Positions 23,701 through 34,165 of a stretch of DNA of 64,000 nucleotides are shown in pieces; the stretch's first letter is position 1, and each line of letters opens with the position of its first letter. The position numbers and the translations under genes are program-made. Source of the DNA: Vermamoeba vermiformis (Eukaryota > Tubulinea > Echinamoebida); the NCBI GenBank assembly GCA_045837725.1, contig JBEWZL010000238.1:466451-530450 (forward strand). The letters are read 5' to 3'. The notes under the pieces were generated by a model. It ran no database searches, had not been told where the DNA came from, and saw only the letters and a list, made by a program, of their open reading frames with translations.

Positions 23701-25467
23701 TTGAGACTGAATAGACTTACAAAATCTTAGCGAGAATTTCTTTGGGCAGACCAGACTTCGTGAACAACTCCTTGATTTGCAAGCCAGAGATGAATCCATC
23801 ATTGTCAGTATCGTAACGACGGAAGTAGCTGGCATAAAGTGCCTTTTGCTCGTCAGTCACCCACCACTCCTATGAACCGAAAATGTTCAGTCAAGTCAGA
23901 TCCTCAATTGACACGCGTGTCCCTTACATCTTGTGACTGCAGACTGTTCGCAAGCGCATTCGAATCAAACACAATTGTGCCGCGGTTATTGGGGAACAAC
24001 TCGTTGGTGCTCAAATACGAGGGGGTGTGAGAGCCAGTGTTTCCGAAGTTACCGCTGCTAGTGTTGTTTGTTACAAAGGGCGATGAACCTCCGAAAGGAC
24101 TGCCAACGGCATCTATAACAAATTATAAGCCATGGCTTGTGGTGGAGGTAAAATACAATCTTACCATTAGTGGAGAATACGGACGGTGTGTTCAACGGAG
24201 CATTGAATGACGGGGCCGAAGAAGAAGGCATGCCAATAGACACTAACAATGACTGCGGCACTTGTTGTGGGATCTCTTGACCAGCCAACTTCGCTTTAAT
24301 CAAGAAGAACGCGATGGCAAATTCATTGAAATTCAAGCGGGGATCCATCGACACCTTGGCCAACGACCTTCAACGAGACATTAGGCGGTATTAAATAAAT
24401 AGCATTATATTACTCCATACCATATCTTGCCGAGATCAGCAGTGGCCAATTGTGAACGCAAGAAAAATTGCTTCGCATCCGCAGCTGGAATAGACGATTA
24501 ATACTCATTAACAGCTTTCGTGTGCGAATTATTATAATTTAAATATTGCGCTCATTTTCTCTGGCAATAATAATTACCTAAAATTAAGCCGTCTCTGTCC
24601 GAGTCCAAAGAGTCAAAATAATTTCTGAACTGATTAATGCTCTGCTCTGTCAATCGCCATTCAAAACCAGGTCCCTATGTTACAGTGCGTTAGCAATTAT
24701 TGATAAAGAGGCTGGACAAGGTCAACGCTGATCGGGTAAGGTAAAACGGAAAAAACGATAGATGCAATTAAATCAACATCAAAAAACCTCGTGCAAATAA
24801 TATACGGGAATTATAAATAATTATGCTGATGTCTGCATGTTGTTTTCATGAAGATTTTTACCTTCTTAGTCGGAAATTGAACGCCCTCCAAGCGAGGCAT
24901 CGGAACGTCTAATTAATACATGATTAAATTTATGTACGATTATTAGAGTAAAAAATATGTAATCAATGAAACAAACGTGTAAATTTGTTTGATCGTGAAA
25001 AAGTCTAATCTTACTCGTGGTCGTAATGAGATTTTGAATAGAGGGGTCTCTGCCATTTTGAGCTAGTGCAATTAATTTTAATGCCGTGCAAAATTCCTCT
25101 TTCTTCAAATAAGTCAAGCCACCCACGTTGACTTCGGCCCAAATCTAATAACAATTAGAATTTTCGCACATATGCTCATAATTAGAAAATAATGCATTTA
25201 CGCGTGTATTTGATTATTAATTTCATATTTATCAAATTATTACCGTGATTGATTGGTAATTGCAATATAAAAATTTGGAAAATCTTCAAATATTCCAACA
25301 CGGCGTATTTAATACGTGACAATATTATTACTTACTCTTCCTAGCTGATTACGCTGTAATCCTGAGCGAGCGAAGAAATTTGCGTCTTGGAGACCAATTA
25401 CGCCATCCTTGTCAGCATCGGCTAAAGAGAATAAATAATCGTACTTCTCTCTTTCGTCCAGCTCCAT
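20709..25467 (-). CDS. EPS15: Eps15-like endocytic scaffold: three EH domains, long glutamine-rich coiled coil, acidic FF-motif tail
   Basis: Starts MELDEREKYDYLFSLADADK at 25467. EH1 spans the first exons, with calcium-loop-like DADKDG. EH2 follows from EWRLTEQSINQFRNYFDSLD with SDRDG. EH3 follows from EWWVTDEQKALYASYFRRYD with TDNDG and DVDTDGRLDLTEF. EH2 keeps the K-I-W that lines the NPF-binding pocket; in EH3 the join gives AKIFSLSD, with F for W. Exon 21984-about 23450 is a QREREQ then Q/L/E-rich heptad coiled coil of about 450 residues, as in Eps15/Ede1 oligomerisation domains. The tail has P-rich PPLPPKE/PPLPAK repeats and repeated EDDFFKPLSS acidic motifs that could bind AP-2 or other adaptors. 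Eps15 proteins initiate clathrin-coated pits. The order EH x3, coiled coil, adaptor motifs is diagnostic. Confidence 0.8.
21984..23400 (-). repeat. Glutamine/leucine/glutamate codon repeat inside the Eps15-like gene
   Basis: Irregular CAA/CAG-rich repeat of QQQ(E/L) and RxEQ units coding the coiled coil. It begins with six or so tandem copies of an EREQR unit (about 23310-23390). The codon mix is varied rather than a pure triplet tract, indicating selection on the protein rather than a fresh microsatellite. Confidence 0.7.
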
Positions 25468-25701
25468 CGTTATAATTAAAAATTACAAGGATGTTGTGGT
25501 ATTAATTCGCAATACAATTCGGTTATGAGAACCTCAAAAAAATGAAAAATTTACCGCACTCGAGCACGTGCAAATTCAAATGCAGTGTATTCTAGTATCA
25601 AAAGATACTATCAACTTTAAATGCCTTCGGAATGTTACGGTTGCATTAATAACGCTAGATTTTTGATTTAAAGGGAAAGTTTATTTACAAGTTAGATCCG
25701 C

Positions 25702-25920
25702 TTAAGCGTGCTTGGCTTGCTCCTTGTAGTGATCAGCCTTGACTCCAGAAACAGTTTCCTTGGTCTTCTCGCTAACTGCGTGAGCACCAGCTTCGAGACG
25801 TTCTACGACACCTCTGTTGGGGTCCATAGCGCGGTTCTTAGCAGCCTCGCCTTGCACGTGGTGGTTGGCCTCGTCGACGCGGTTGGAGATTGAGTTAGCG
25901 GCGTTCTTGATGTTTTCCAT
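25702..25920 (-). CDS. Grg1/CCG-1-like small hydrophilic protein (72 aa)
   Basis: Single exon. The ATG at 25918-25920 gives MENIKNAANSISNRVDEANH, then KNRAMDPNRGVVERLEAGAH, ending VKADHYKEQAKHA. Fungal glucose-repressible/clock-controlled proteins Grg1/CCG-1 share the opening M-E-x-I-K-N-A-A-N-x-[VI]-S, a D-x-[NS] spacer, the A-x-x-A-V-S-[DE]-K pattern and the K-A-D-x-x-K-E-x-A-K-H end. Length is equal to the fungal proteins (about 70 aa). These are abundant stress- or starvation-induced, LEA-like disordered proteins of unclear mechanism. An upstream in-frame extension to 26031 exists but lacks resemblance to the family, so I chose the internal start. It is divergent from the half-MADS gene. 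Confidence 0.65.
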   Translation of the reverse strand: MENIKNAANSISNRVDEANHHVQGEAAKNRAMDPNRGVVERLEAGAHAVSEKTKETVSGVKADHYKEQAKHA

Positions 25921-26376
25921 GATGGTTAGTTGTGTTGATTTGTCAGTTGTTTTTTGTTGAATTGAAATGCTGCAACTTGCTTCCCTTTTATCCTTGGGGC
26001 AGGAGCATATGACCAGAGATTCTATCGACATTTAAAAGAAAATGTTAGGTTGCGTCGATTCCAACTGAGTTTTCTTAGGCGCGGAATAGCTCCCAGAACT
26101 ATCTTCGAAATTTCTATTGCGCGAACGCTGTAGGCCCAGTGTGAAGTATTGCTCGATGATGCTATGGGTCATTATACATCAGGCGTGAGAGTGAGTGTCA
26201 GCATGCTGAGTGTTTTTAAACTTGCTCGGGCTCCGCTGCTCGTTAACTGTTGCCGCCCTTTTTAGCGTTTAAATTTGAAGTTCATCAACAATGGAAGCAA
26301 CACGAACATAAGGATAATTAATAAACGGTCAAACATTTTAACGCGAATAAGCGCCACAATATATAAACTGTAAGAA
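25921..26376. other. Divergent intergenic region, probable shared promoter
   Basis: About 455 bases between the Grg1-like gene (minus) and the half-MADS gene (plus). No intact gene. I looked here for a missing basic MADS segment for the plus-strand gene and did not find one. Confidence 0.45.
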
Positions 26377-27540
26377 ATGACCGATCCAAAAGAAAAATTG
26401 TCTTGTGACTTAGAAATGGCCAAAAAAATATTGGAGCAGGTAAATAAATTCTCAAATTATCAAAACAAATGTGGCAGTTACTTATTTAATAATACCAAAA
26501 CAAAGTAAATTAAAATATAATTATGGCCAGTGCTGGCGTCAATGATTAACTGTTATGTTATTTTTAGGCACAAGATTTACATACTCAGACTGGTGCAGAC
26601 GTATTATTAGTTGTTCAAACGAGAGATTCGGTAAGCTTGATCGCCACGTTTTCTTGCCAATTCTAACCCGGGTGGTGGATAGGAGAGCCCTGCTTATGCC
26701 TATGCATCGCCTAAATTAATGCCCATGCTCACACAAGGTCCTAGGTTGTCTACAATAACGCAACTGCTCGGCACTAAAGAAAATTCAAGCGTGCCTGTTG
26801 TTCAACTGCTTGGTGGCCCTGCCGTCATAGATCTTAATGAAGAGCATAACAATAATACTACCCAGAGTAACACATTAAACTCTACAATACAGCTGCAACA
26901 GGCATCCGATCCTCAGTTCTGCAGCCCGGTTCAAAGCGTCTACCATTTGCCTGCCAATAGCAATCCGGTCATAGTAACGGAATCTATTAGTCCTCTCCAC
27001 TCACAAGTATACCCCGCACCAAATCCTCAATACGCAAGTCCTGTTATTCAATCGCCTTTGGTCAACCGTCATCTGATCCACGTCGTGCACTCCTCGCCAT
27101 TATCCCTCGCAAATAATACCAATAGCAATAATCAGATGCACGCGCGATACGGTCAGCAAAACTCTTCGAGCCCGCAGTGGAATACTTCTGAGAACTCGTC
27201 TGCGAACACGAGCTCCAACACTATTCCCTTGCAGTCAACGCGAGTTCTGCCTGGCTCCTTGCCCTCCACACCGCCTTTCAGTCTCACTAGCTCGCCGAGC
27301 TCTGGTGGTGGCTCTTCTAGCATGGCTCTCGAAATCAATATGAAGTTCTTGCACGCTTTCAAATCGGTCCACAAGCTGCATCTAACACCCGAAGAGAAGA
27401 CGCAAGTTATCAACCTCATTTGCGCTAATAATCAGATACTGCTGGCTGCTTTCGAGGCATTCTCGACTCAGAGCGAAGAAGACATCAAGTACCTAACACA
27501 AGCAGCAAAAAATTTGATCAACAATCAATGCGCTTTGTAA
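26377..27540 (+). CDS. Protein with the C-terminal (dimerising) half of an SRF-type MADS domain
   Basis: Three exons. Starts MTDPKEKLSCDLEMAKKILE at 26377. Exon 2 plus exon 3 encode AQDLHTQTGADVLLVVQTRD then SPAYAYASPKLMPMLTQ. This aligns with SRF's K-A-Y-E-L-S-x-L-T-G-T-Q-V-L-L-L-V followed by V-Y-T-F-A-T-x-K-L-x-P-M: the end of helix I, the two dimer strands and the linker to the SAM extension. The basic DNA-contacting N-terminal arm (G-R-x-K-I and S-K-R-K) is absent, replaced by a short acidic start. The rest (26719-27540) is S/N/P/Q-rich, like an activation region, ending in a compact helical segment (MALEINMKFLHAFKSVHKLH to NLINNQCAL). It may heterodimerise with true MADS factors without contacting DNA fully. 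Convergent with the SHK kinase gene. Confidence 0.6.
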
Positions 27541-27706
27541 AATAGATCCACCTTGTAAAATAAAGTATACTCCTAACCGTAGAATATCTATGTAATTGAG
27601 AATTTAATTTATTCGTTCGGCCTTATTAGCCGAAAGCAAAAACAAAAATACACGCGTTCAAAAATGATAGTATTTTCTCTCACCCGTTTGTTGATAGGTG
27701 ATTCCT

Positions 27707-30700
27707 TACAAATAATTTGAAATTGCCGATGACTCCTTCGGGCAAGGCTCTTTGAGACCCAATACGTCCTTTGTTTTCTGTTGATAAAAAGTTAGACCAA
27801 GTTGATCACAAGTCAAAACGGCCGTACCTCGATGAGTTCAACTACTGAGGTGAAGGCATAGGTGTGCGGATCAATTCTGATCATATACTTGTCGTCAGCT
27901 TTACCACCATAGGAAATTCGTCGGTGATCAATGTGCGTTCGTGAAGTTAAGATAGACAACGTGTAGGGCTTGCCTGGTGAAGTTGTTGAGAGACGAACCA
28001 AGTAAGAACCATAGGGCTTAGACTCCAAGCGAGAGTTAGCTTCTTCAGAAGTAATGTAACCGTGGAACCACCTGAAAAAGGGGTTAGATCACACGATCGA
28101 ATCTGAACTCAGTGTCGCAAAATCAATGTTTAACTAGCAGGTATATCAATACTTACTTCTGCTTGACCAATTGCTCAGTAGCAGAGATGATAGGAGCAGC
28201 ACGCTCTTTCATGAAGAAAGGTCCGAACCACTTGATGAATCGATCGAAAGTGGCCATCGTGACGACAGGTCCGGTCTCAGTAATGGTCTTCTCTTCTTTG
28301 TCGCACAAGAACTCTTCAAGAGCCTTCAGCTTCTTTTCATCCTCGGCCTTCAAGTCGAACAAACGAGTGGCCAACTTGACAAATTCAGCCCACTTGACTG
28401 ACTCTTCCAAATCCTACAAAGTTGCATATTAGTTTACCTCGCACCATCAGCTTTCGTAACTAGTCACTACAATTGTGTAGCTAACAACACTTGTATGTTT
28501 ACAGAGTACTTACAGGCTTGTCAGCCAAGAAGTGTTTCTTCCAGAACTCACGTCCGGCCTCATCTTCGATGACACAATCGACGAGCACTTCGTTGATTCT
28601 GAAAGCAATCTCCGAGAAGGATGGTCGCTTTCTGTAGTCAGCGTGCCAGCAACGCTCGATCAAGTAGCGCAAAGCAGGCAAGCAGCCGTCGGGGATGGTT
28701 GGTCGCTTGTTCTAAACAAAGATTGTCGTTAGTTACTAGAACAAGTTGGAGTGTCAAACAATAAGTAGGTCCATATAATAAATCTTGACACCTACTTGAA
28801 TGCACACGGCGTGCTTGAAGGCCTTCCAATCCTTGAATTCACTGAACGGCTCTTTACGAGTCAAAAATTCCCACAAAATAATTCCGAAAGAGTACACATC
28901 TCTCTTTTCATTAGTTTCTTTGCCCATCATGACTTCAGGAGCCATCCTAAATGAAAGTGTTAGCCAACCGACCATCTGACAAGGTCTTAAAATTCTAAAA
29001 GAATAAGAATAATTGAGAAAAACTGTCGTACCATAAGGGTGTGCCCTTAGCACGTCCTTTGAATGTCTTGCCAGTCTCGAAATATTTTCCGAAGCCGAAA
29101 TCGGTCACTTTTACGGTACCGTCTTCAGCGATCTGCGTCACAAATGGCAAATTAGTTTTAAGCTTAAAATTGCTTCGCCTCTGTAGCACATACCAACAAG
29201 TTGGCGGGCTTCAAGTCACGGTGAATAATCTTGCAAATACCGTGCAGCCAGTTCATTCCGAGACACGCGCCTTTCGCCATCTTCATTCGCTCGTACAAGC
29301 TCAAGGGCTTATCGCTCTACAATAATTAGCATTAGTATTAATACCAATCTATACCTAACGTGGCATAATACATCGGCAATTAGTCTCCCAGAATCATAAA
29401 TTAATTAAATGAATCACAGGTTGGGATCGCTCAACCGATTAATTTTAGTTGTAGTTGAGTGTACTTACTCGCAACACTTTCTCGACATCAGTAACGCAGA
29501 GTTCAGTGACAATCTTAATGGTACCCTTTGTTTGGGCACCCATAAAGAGGACAATGTTGGGATGGAAGATCTTGCTGTAAAATTGCGAGTTAAAAATGGA
29601 CTAAATTATAATATATAATTTATATGTCGTTGACCATCTAGATCACACTGAATAATTACTCGTGAAGTGAAAACAAGTGCGATCTAGATCAAAAAAAAAG
29701 CCAAAAAAAGGGCAAATTACCTCATCACAGCGACTTCGTGTCTGAATTGCTCCATCTGACGTGGGTTCAATTTCTTTTTCGGGACTTTAATGGCCACTTT
29801 CTTTCCTCGGCAAATTCCTAAATAAGAAAAAAGTGTCAATGGTTAGTGTCCATTAAATTAGAATCAATCGTGTAAATTATATAATGGCACGCATATTCAA
29901 TCATTTTCTAGTATTCGTAATAGAAACAAAAATTTTGTTTGGTGCAGCACGCGCCGAAAATATCGGTCTATCAAGGCTACAAAGTGACAATAGTATTATT
30001 TTGCACACGAGTTACTGTGACAAGTTATTAAGAGCAAAAGGTTACCTCGGTAGACCATGCCATAAGAACCTTCACCAATAAAATCTTTCTCTTCATCGTA
30101 AGTAATTTCATTATCGCCAATGTCGGGAGGACCGCTTTGATGCTTGCTAGATTGCTGTAAAATCAAGAGTTAATTGATTTAGTTGAACTAGATCGCACTA
30201 AATTTAGAAAACTTTTTAAAATGCGCTATTCGCTAATTAAGCTTGTAAATAATGCGGAATCGAGTCCAAATAGCATGAATAAATTAATTGACAACAGAAA
30301 AAGTAATATCTCGATTTTTGAAGGGATGAAGTGAACGCCGGATTTGATCGTTCCAGAAAACTAGTCGAAAATAAGCAGAAAAATCAAATTTATGTAACTA
30401 TTTAATTCTATTATAATAGGGAAAGTAAATGATTCTAGAAGAACAGGTTTTGCGTCCGGTAAATTGACGTGCAATCGTTCACTAGAAATTAATAAATCCG
30501 AAAAAATCAATTCATTCACTAATTTAAATTCTGTACAACAGCGATATAAACGATTGCAAGATATAAATAATTACTTACAGCACCAGCAGATGTGCTTGGA
30601 ATTTCTTTTTGGTTGAAAGGCAAAGGTGCATAACCATTGGGTGCGGGTGAGCCTTCGTCCTCACGTCCCTTATCTTTGTGTCTGTCACTTCCGTGATTTT

Positions 30701-31004
30701 TGCTGCTTGCTTCTTCTCGAATCAGCGCATTCACGTAGTTCTTCACTTTTTGTTTGTATTTTCTAACTTTCTCCAATATAGCTTGCAATTGTTCCAACGA
30801 AGTTCCGTATTCTTCAGGTTTTAATTCATCGTGTTGTACACAATCAATAGCTTCTACGAGGATTCGTTCTTGTTCACGCAGCGTATCTAGTGCATCAATG
30901 GCACCTTCGGCGTTATTGCTTTCGTGTAAAATAACATCGACTGCCTCGAGGACGCGGAGTACTTCCACGAGGTTCAGTTCGACACGTTCTTCAGAACCAG
31001 ACAT
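27707..31004 (-). CDS. SHK-type protein kinase: N-terminal helical region, dual-specificity kinase, C-terminal SH2
   Basis: Starts [20 protein letters not shown] at 31004, a charged helical N-terminus of about 140 residues. The kinase domain spans about ten exons: [11 protein letters not shown] (glycine loop), [20 protein letters not shown] (Lys), [35 protein letters not shown] (DFG), [25 protein letters not shown] and [16 protein letters not shown] linker with [16 protein letters not shown] follows, then an SH2 domain: [36 protein letters not shown] (the FLVR arginine) and the end at SSAISNYL* (27707-27709). Kinase before SH2 is the order of Dictyostelium ShkA-E, opposite to Src-type kinases. 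Family members can phosphorylate Ser/Thr and Tyr, and ShkA acts at the cortex in phagocytosis. All catalytic motifs are intact. Confidence 0.88.
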
Positions 31005-31443
31005 CTGTTGTATTGTTTGCAAAAGTTTGTTGAAATAAAAAGTTTTATGAGCGACAAAAACCCCGCACAAAATTTAATTTCGGCTTCCACAATATAACCG
31101 CGTGATTGTATACCTCAACAGCGCATGTGCCTTGGCACGCGTCGCAAACTGTAAAAAGCGCACCACTACTGGATCCCGCACTACGAGTTATTCGTACTTT
31201 ACCTTTAATACCAGTGGTTACTGCTTGTTAGAGCATGTAAATATTTATGCATATTTTTAATTATATGCTCTTCCGTATTCTTGGATTGTTGCAGTCAGGT
31301 AAGATCAACACGCTTGGATGCACTTACTTTATTTGTTGTGCCTTGAGCGAATTTCAATTCTTTGTTAATGTATTCAGTAGAAATTAAACTATATTATGCC
31401 TATACTAGCAATTTTTTTCGTAATTTTGGAGAGGAAATAAATA
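31005..31443. other. Divergent intergenic region upstream of the SHK kinase
   Basis: About 440 bases with no gene I can support. It contains the 5' flank of the kinase (minus) and of the small ORF at 31444 (plus). Confidence 0.4.
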
Positions 31444-31624
31444 ATGGCAGATACACCAACGACTGAATGCTTTTTCGAACCCGTGACAGGCTTTACGAAA
31501 CGACACGAGGTGAATTGTACCATACTACCATACACTCTATCGGCACGTTCACGTGAACGCTTCTGCCTCTAAGCCAATATCCAACGAAAAACCTTCGATA
31601 TTCACTCGTCTCTTCCGAAAATAG
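31444..31624 (+). CDS. Spliced small ORF (38 codons), unknown
   Basis: Too short to be found as one frame. Exon 1 (31444-31509) encodes MADTPTTECFFEPVTGFTKR plus HE. A 64-base intron with gtgaat donor and aag acceptor follows, and exon 2 (31574-31624) continues in frame to IFTRLFRK and a TAG at 31622-31624. Intron length matches the neighbourhood and both exons are whole codons. The product would be small, with a basic C-terminus. I do not recognise it. Alternatively, exon 1 is the start of a longer transcript reaching the BTB gene at 31842, but I found no in-frame join. The gtgaat donor is weaker than the usual gtaagt. Confidence 0.35.
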
Positions 31625-31841
31625 TAATTTGTTCGTGCCTCTCATTCAATTTATTATACCCCCGAGCATTCTGAATCGCAATGTAATTCAACTGGCCAAA
31701 GCGGGCATTTTTTGGTTTGTGGTTGTCAGAAAATTTAATAATTAAAGAGTCTTGATTACAACAACTCACTTCATCTATGTCTGCAAAATAAAGGCAATGC
31801 CGCTTTATTAGTCTGCGAAGAGCTGTTGAAGGTCATCCGAG

Positions 31842-33191
31842 ATGAACATTCCAAACGGACATAACAACGGCTTGAGCACGAGCGCAACGAGCAGCCCTTA
31901 CACAGGCACACCTACTAGTTTATTTATTGGAAATAATCCTTTACACACTGTCAATGACGCATCTCACGGACTGATCAAATTAAATATTGGAGGACGACTT
32001 TATACAACGACAAAACAGACTTTATTATCAAAAGGAGAAAATTTCTTTTCTCCGCTGCTAAGTGGTGATATTCCAACGGTTAAAGACGATAATGGTAAGT
32101 CACTAATGAAATACTATAAAATATTTAATTAAAAATTAGTTTTGAATTTACTCGCGTATTTACAATGTTTTATAACGTACATTATGAAGTATACTCGTGC
32201 AAAGGCCTTATATTTCGTCGTAGGTGCATATTTTATTGATAGAAACGGACGATTTTTTGAACCGATCTTGGATTTCCTCCGCAATGGTACTCTGATATTG
32301 CCGCCACAAATGTCCCTTGAATCAGTCTTGGTAGAGGCCAATTTTTATGGTATTGACGTAATGGAGGGTCTTGGAAATATACAAGAGGGTAGGAAGAATT
32401 TCCGATCCGACATCCCGATTAACTCTATTTAATTTAGGCCTGTACACCAGCACAAATTGGATTTTATTTATAGAACGCGATAAAAAACATCCGTGGATCT
32501 TTGGGATCACAGGCACGTTGAGAATTTAACGATGTGCACTATGACTGATCTAATAACGGTTTCTCGCGCAGGTGTCGAAGAACGCACCAAGCACGTATTC
32601 TGTAAGCAAGCGTGCCACGTTAAAGATGGTGTTATACATTGGAATGGCTATGAGCTATACACACACGACGACAAGTTTTATATTTGGGACCCAAGTGTCT
32701 TTAACAGTGAGGCGCAGTTGTTCCCGAGATGTTCGATGAATCCAAAGTTCCCTCTTAGTCTCAATCAAATACTAGTGTCTGATCGAAGGTAACCATTACA
32801 TTAATCCCTGTACATTGTACTTCGATATTAACTTTGCATTTAGTTTCGAAAACGATTTCATTACAATCAGCTTTCAGAGCACGCCGAAGGGTATTCAAGT
32901 AAGTGAATGATAGCAGTAGCAATTTTGAAGATGATAATTAAACGGAATAAGCAATTTAATGGTGCTAACTTGTTCTGTCAGGCTAAAACAGCGCTGCTTA
33001 GTTCTACGCCCAGTGCCGAGTCCAAGTATCAGCCCATGTTGTTCAGCATTGAGGTGTTATGCAAATGTTTGCTTTTAGCAACTGACAAGAGCTCGAGCTG
33101 GTTGTTGTATCTGCCGTCGGATGTAGCGTTCTTCGTCTTTCATCATCCTTATTTGGAATTTGGCGAGCCGTTTCACAAACCAACATCGTAA
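31842..33191 (+). CDS. KCTD-type BTB/T1 domain protein
   Basis: Starts MNIPNGHNNGLSTSATSSPY, a disordered lead, then the T1/BTB fold: GLIKLNIGGRLYTTTKQTLL, then after an intron GAYFIDRNGRFFEPILDFLR NGTLILPPQ, and LVEANFYGIDVMEGL. These are the hallmark L-N-[IV]-G-G-x-x-[YF]-x-T-[TS], the R-D/N-G-x-x-F-x-x-[IV]-L-[DN]-[FY]-L-R and the E-A-x-[YF]-[YF] motifs of KCTD proteins. The C-terminal 200 residues (HPWIFGITG, EERTKHVFCKQACHVKDGV, FVFHHPYLEFGEPFHKP) are not recognised. KCTD proteins form pentamers and often act as Cullin-3 adaptors. The intron after FGIT only keeps frame if it uses a GC donor (acag|gcacgt). It is convergent with the REX1-B gene, 125 bases between stops. Confidence 0.75.
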
Positions 33192-33315
33192 TACTAATGT
33201 GTTATTAATACTAAATGTAAATATTGTACATAAAAACGAAAGTTTCTGTTTAGTGCTGTCTTTCCGAAGCGGACACTTCAATTAGTATCGGTTATTTATT
33301 TACATTGGAGATGAA

Positions 33316-34025
33316 TTAATCTTGATAGAGGTGCAGTACTTCGGCCTCTTCGTATTTGATTTCTTCGAGTTTTTCGTTTACAGCTTCAATCGTCTCTGTT
33401 AGTTTCTCTTGTTCAGTGCGAATTTTTTCTTGCCAAGCAGGTATTTCAAAATCTACGTCTTCTCCTTCGTGGTCTTCTACATTCTTGCGCAGCACTTGAA
33501 GTTCATTCGTCTGTAAATAGGTTAGGCCTCATCAAACCTAACGAAAATGTCTATTCTTACTGAAATAAGCTTATCGCGCTCGAGTAATTGAATCTCTCGG
33601 ATTAAATCTGCCAAAGTAGTAAAATTAAGCTCGCGCAGTTTCGCTTCGACCTCTCTGATCTCCCCAGAAATTTTGGCAAACTCTTGTGTTATTGATTGGA
33701 CCATTTGTTGATATTGTTTATAATCTTCGTCTTCTAATAGTGTTTTAAACCCTCTAAATAAGTGTAAGAATGAGATCTACATCGTAGTCTGACAAATAAT
33801 TATTCAAAAAATAAAGAAAAATTAAAATTGCATTATTCCTCGTTGCCACGCTATGCTCAACAATGGTGGCATAGATTTTCGACTGTGCAATTTTTTGGTG
33901 GGTACTTACGCTTCAAATTTTTTGTAAACAGGCGGTCGCTTGGCCTGAGAATCTCTGAATTGCTTCATAAGAGCCACACCTTGCTCTATTAACGATTTGC
34001 TCGTGTTTGAATTTGAAGCTTCCAT
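33316..34025 (-). CDS. REX1BD: REX1-B domain protein (REX1BD-like)
   Basis: Three exons, start at 34025, stop at 33316-33318, about 175 residues and almost entirely helical. It reads SLIEQGVALMKQFRDSQAKR, then YKKFEAGFKTLLEDEDYKQY, MVQSITQEFAKISGEIREVE, LADLIREIQLLERDKLIS and LTETIEAVNEKLEEIKYEEA. The spacing matches human REX1BD: Q-R-I-x-x-L-Q-x-x-R-x-x-x-[FY], a short [FY]-x-x-x-V-x-x-[IV]-T-x-x-F, E-V-x-x-[IV]-E-A-x-L, L-Q-x-L-E-x-x-[RK]-L. The name comes from REX1 of Chlamydomonas, implicated in excision DNA repair, but molecular function is not established. Length is ordinary for the family. Confidence 0.65.
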
Positions 34026-34165
34026 GGTGGTGATCGTGGTTGGTTTGAGAATGACAAACAAAATCTTTTTATTTGATTGTTGTGCATTACCTTCGCACCT
34101 CACTGCAATTTTAACTGGAATCTAGTATATGATGTGATTGACGATTTCTTCTTGGGATTCGAGCA

